Assembly: GCA_001940725.1 (NCBI GenBank)
Contig: MDVR01000052.1
Span: 1-14,668, forward strand
Source: Candidatus Heimdallarchaeota archaeon LC_2
GTDB lineage: Archaea; Asgardarchaeota; Heimdallarchaeia; Heimdallarchaeales; Kariarchaeaceae
DNA length: 14,668 nt
Direction: 5' to 3'
Of this stretch, positions 14,416 to 14,668 are shown piece by piece (position 1 is the stretch's first letter; every line of letters begins with the position of its first letter). The position numbers were made by a program, and so were the translations under genes. Below the pieces are notes generated by a model. That model made no database searches and was not told where the DNA came from. It saw only the letters and a list, made by a program, of their open reading frames with translations.

Positions 14416-14668
14416 AAACAAATTATGTAAACTGAAAATAATTGAAATATGTTAAGATAGGGTTAATCGTAAGTAAAAATTCAAGAAACAAAATTAAATA
14501 AAATTAAATAAAAAAAACCTCTGATCGATTTAACTTGTCTCAAATTCAATTAAATACCTAATGTTTATACATTTTAATTGATTAAAATATTCAGATTCAT
14601 GAAATATCCGAATTGCGTATTAGGATGACGAAAGTATTGATCTTATCATCATTTAGAACTATATTATA

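Larger units (their letters stand above)
13171..14668. repeat. 729-bp direct tandem array: two full copies and the start of a third
   Basis: The copies are 13171-13899, 13900-14628 and 14629-14668, cut by the window end. All positions compared are identical. Each copy begins CGAAAGTATTGATCTTATCA and contains, in order, a GC-rich hairpin with a C-tract, a minus-strand ribbon-helix-helix-like gene, an A-rich stretch and a pair of short inverted CCTAAT/ATTAGG sequences. The flank before copy one (CAATC) differs from the base run before copies two and three (GATGA), which fixes the left edge. The number of copies beyond the window is unknown. Confidence 0.93.

Noticed and set aside
13171..14668. 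729-bp array as an integron cassette array
   Set aside because: There is no integrase or attC-like folded site; the units are identical and the edge motif is short and not palindromic.

Overview
The window is AT-rich, gene-sparse accessory DNA, most likely archaeal and possibly from an Asgard-type lineage. Four genes have an A/T-rich TATA-like box about 21-31 bases before the start codon with no room for a leader (starts at 3087, 4278, 10015 and 12746). This is how archaeal leaderless genes look. One internal operon gene instead has a textbook Shine-Dalgarno site. No rRNA, tRNA or housekeeping gene is visible, so the lineage call is inference.

Layout. 1-1378 holds an IS481-like insertion sequence (1-1145) that appears to sit inside a decayed copy of itself (1146-1378). 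1426-1815 encodes a small helical protein with a C-terminal membrane anchor. 1887-2096 is a decayed reading frame. 2077-4278 holds two minus-strand genes of unknown function: a soluble protein with a possible HEPN-like C-terminus, and a four-helix membrane protein. 4548-7183 is a minus-strand operon. Its first gene encodes a zinc-finger/PD-(D/E)XK nuclease-like protein and is broken by three perfect tandem copies of a 385-bp unit; the second encodes an unrecognised 309-aa protein. 7361-9737 is a plus-strand pair, an AbiV-family HEPN protein followed by an ApeA-like HEPN protein. 9813-12218 is an ISAzo13-family insertion sequence whose transposase carries an N-terminal zinc ribbon and four regular C2HC fingers. 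12282-12746 encodes a zinc-ribbon membrane protein. 12988-13211 is a decayed coding stretch. From 13171 to the window end runs a perfect 729-bp tandem array (two full copies plus the start of a third); each copy carries a ribbon-helix-helix-like gene and a GC-rich hairpin.

Together this looks like a mobile defence island: two insertion sequences, two recognisable HEPN/abortive-infection genes, a nuclease-like gene with a tightly coupled partner, uncharacterised membrane proteins and several gene remnants. The most interesting point is the 385-bp triplication. The unit is one base over a multiple of three, so extra copies cut the nuclease-like protein short, while contraction to one copy would restore a 310-residue reading frame. 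It could be a reversible on/off state of an undescribed two-gene system, a recent inactivation, or an assembly error. I cannot tell these apart from sequence alone.
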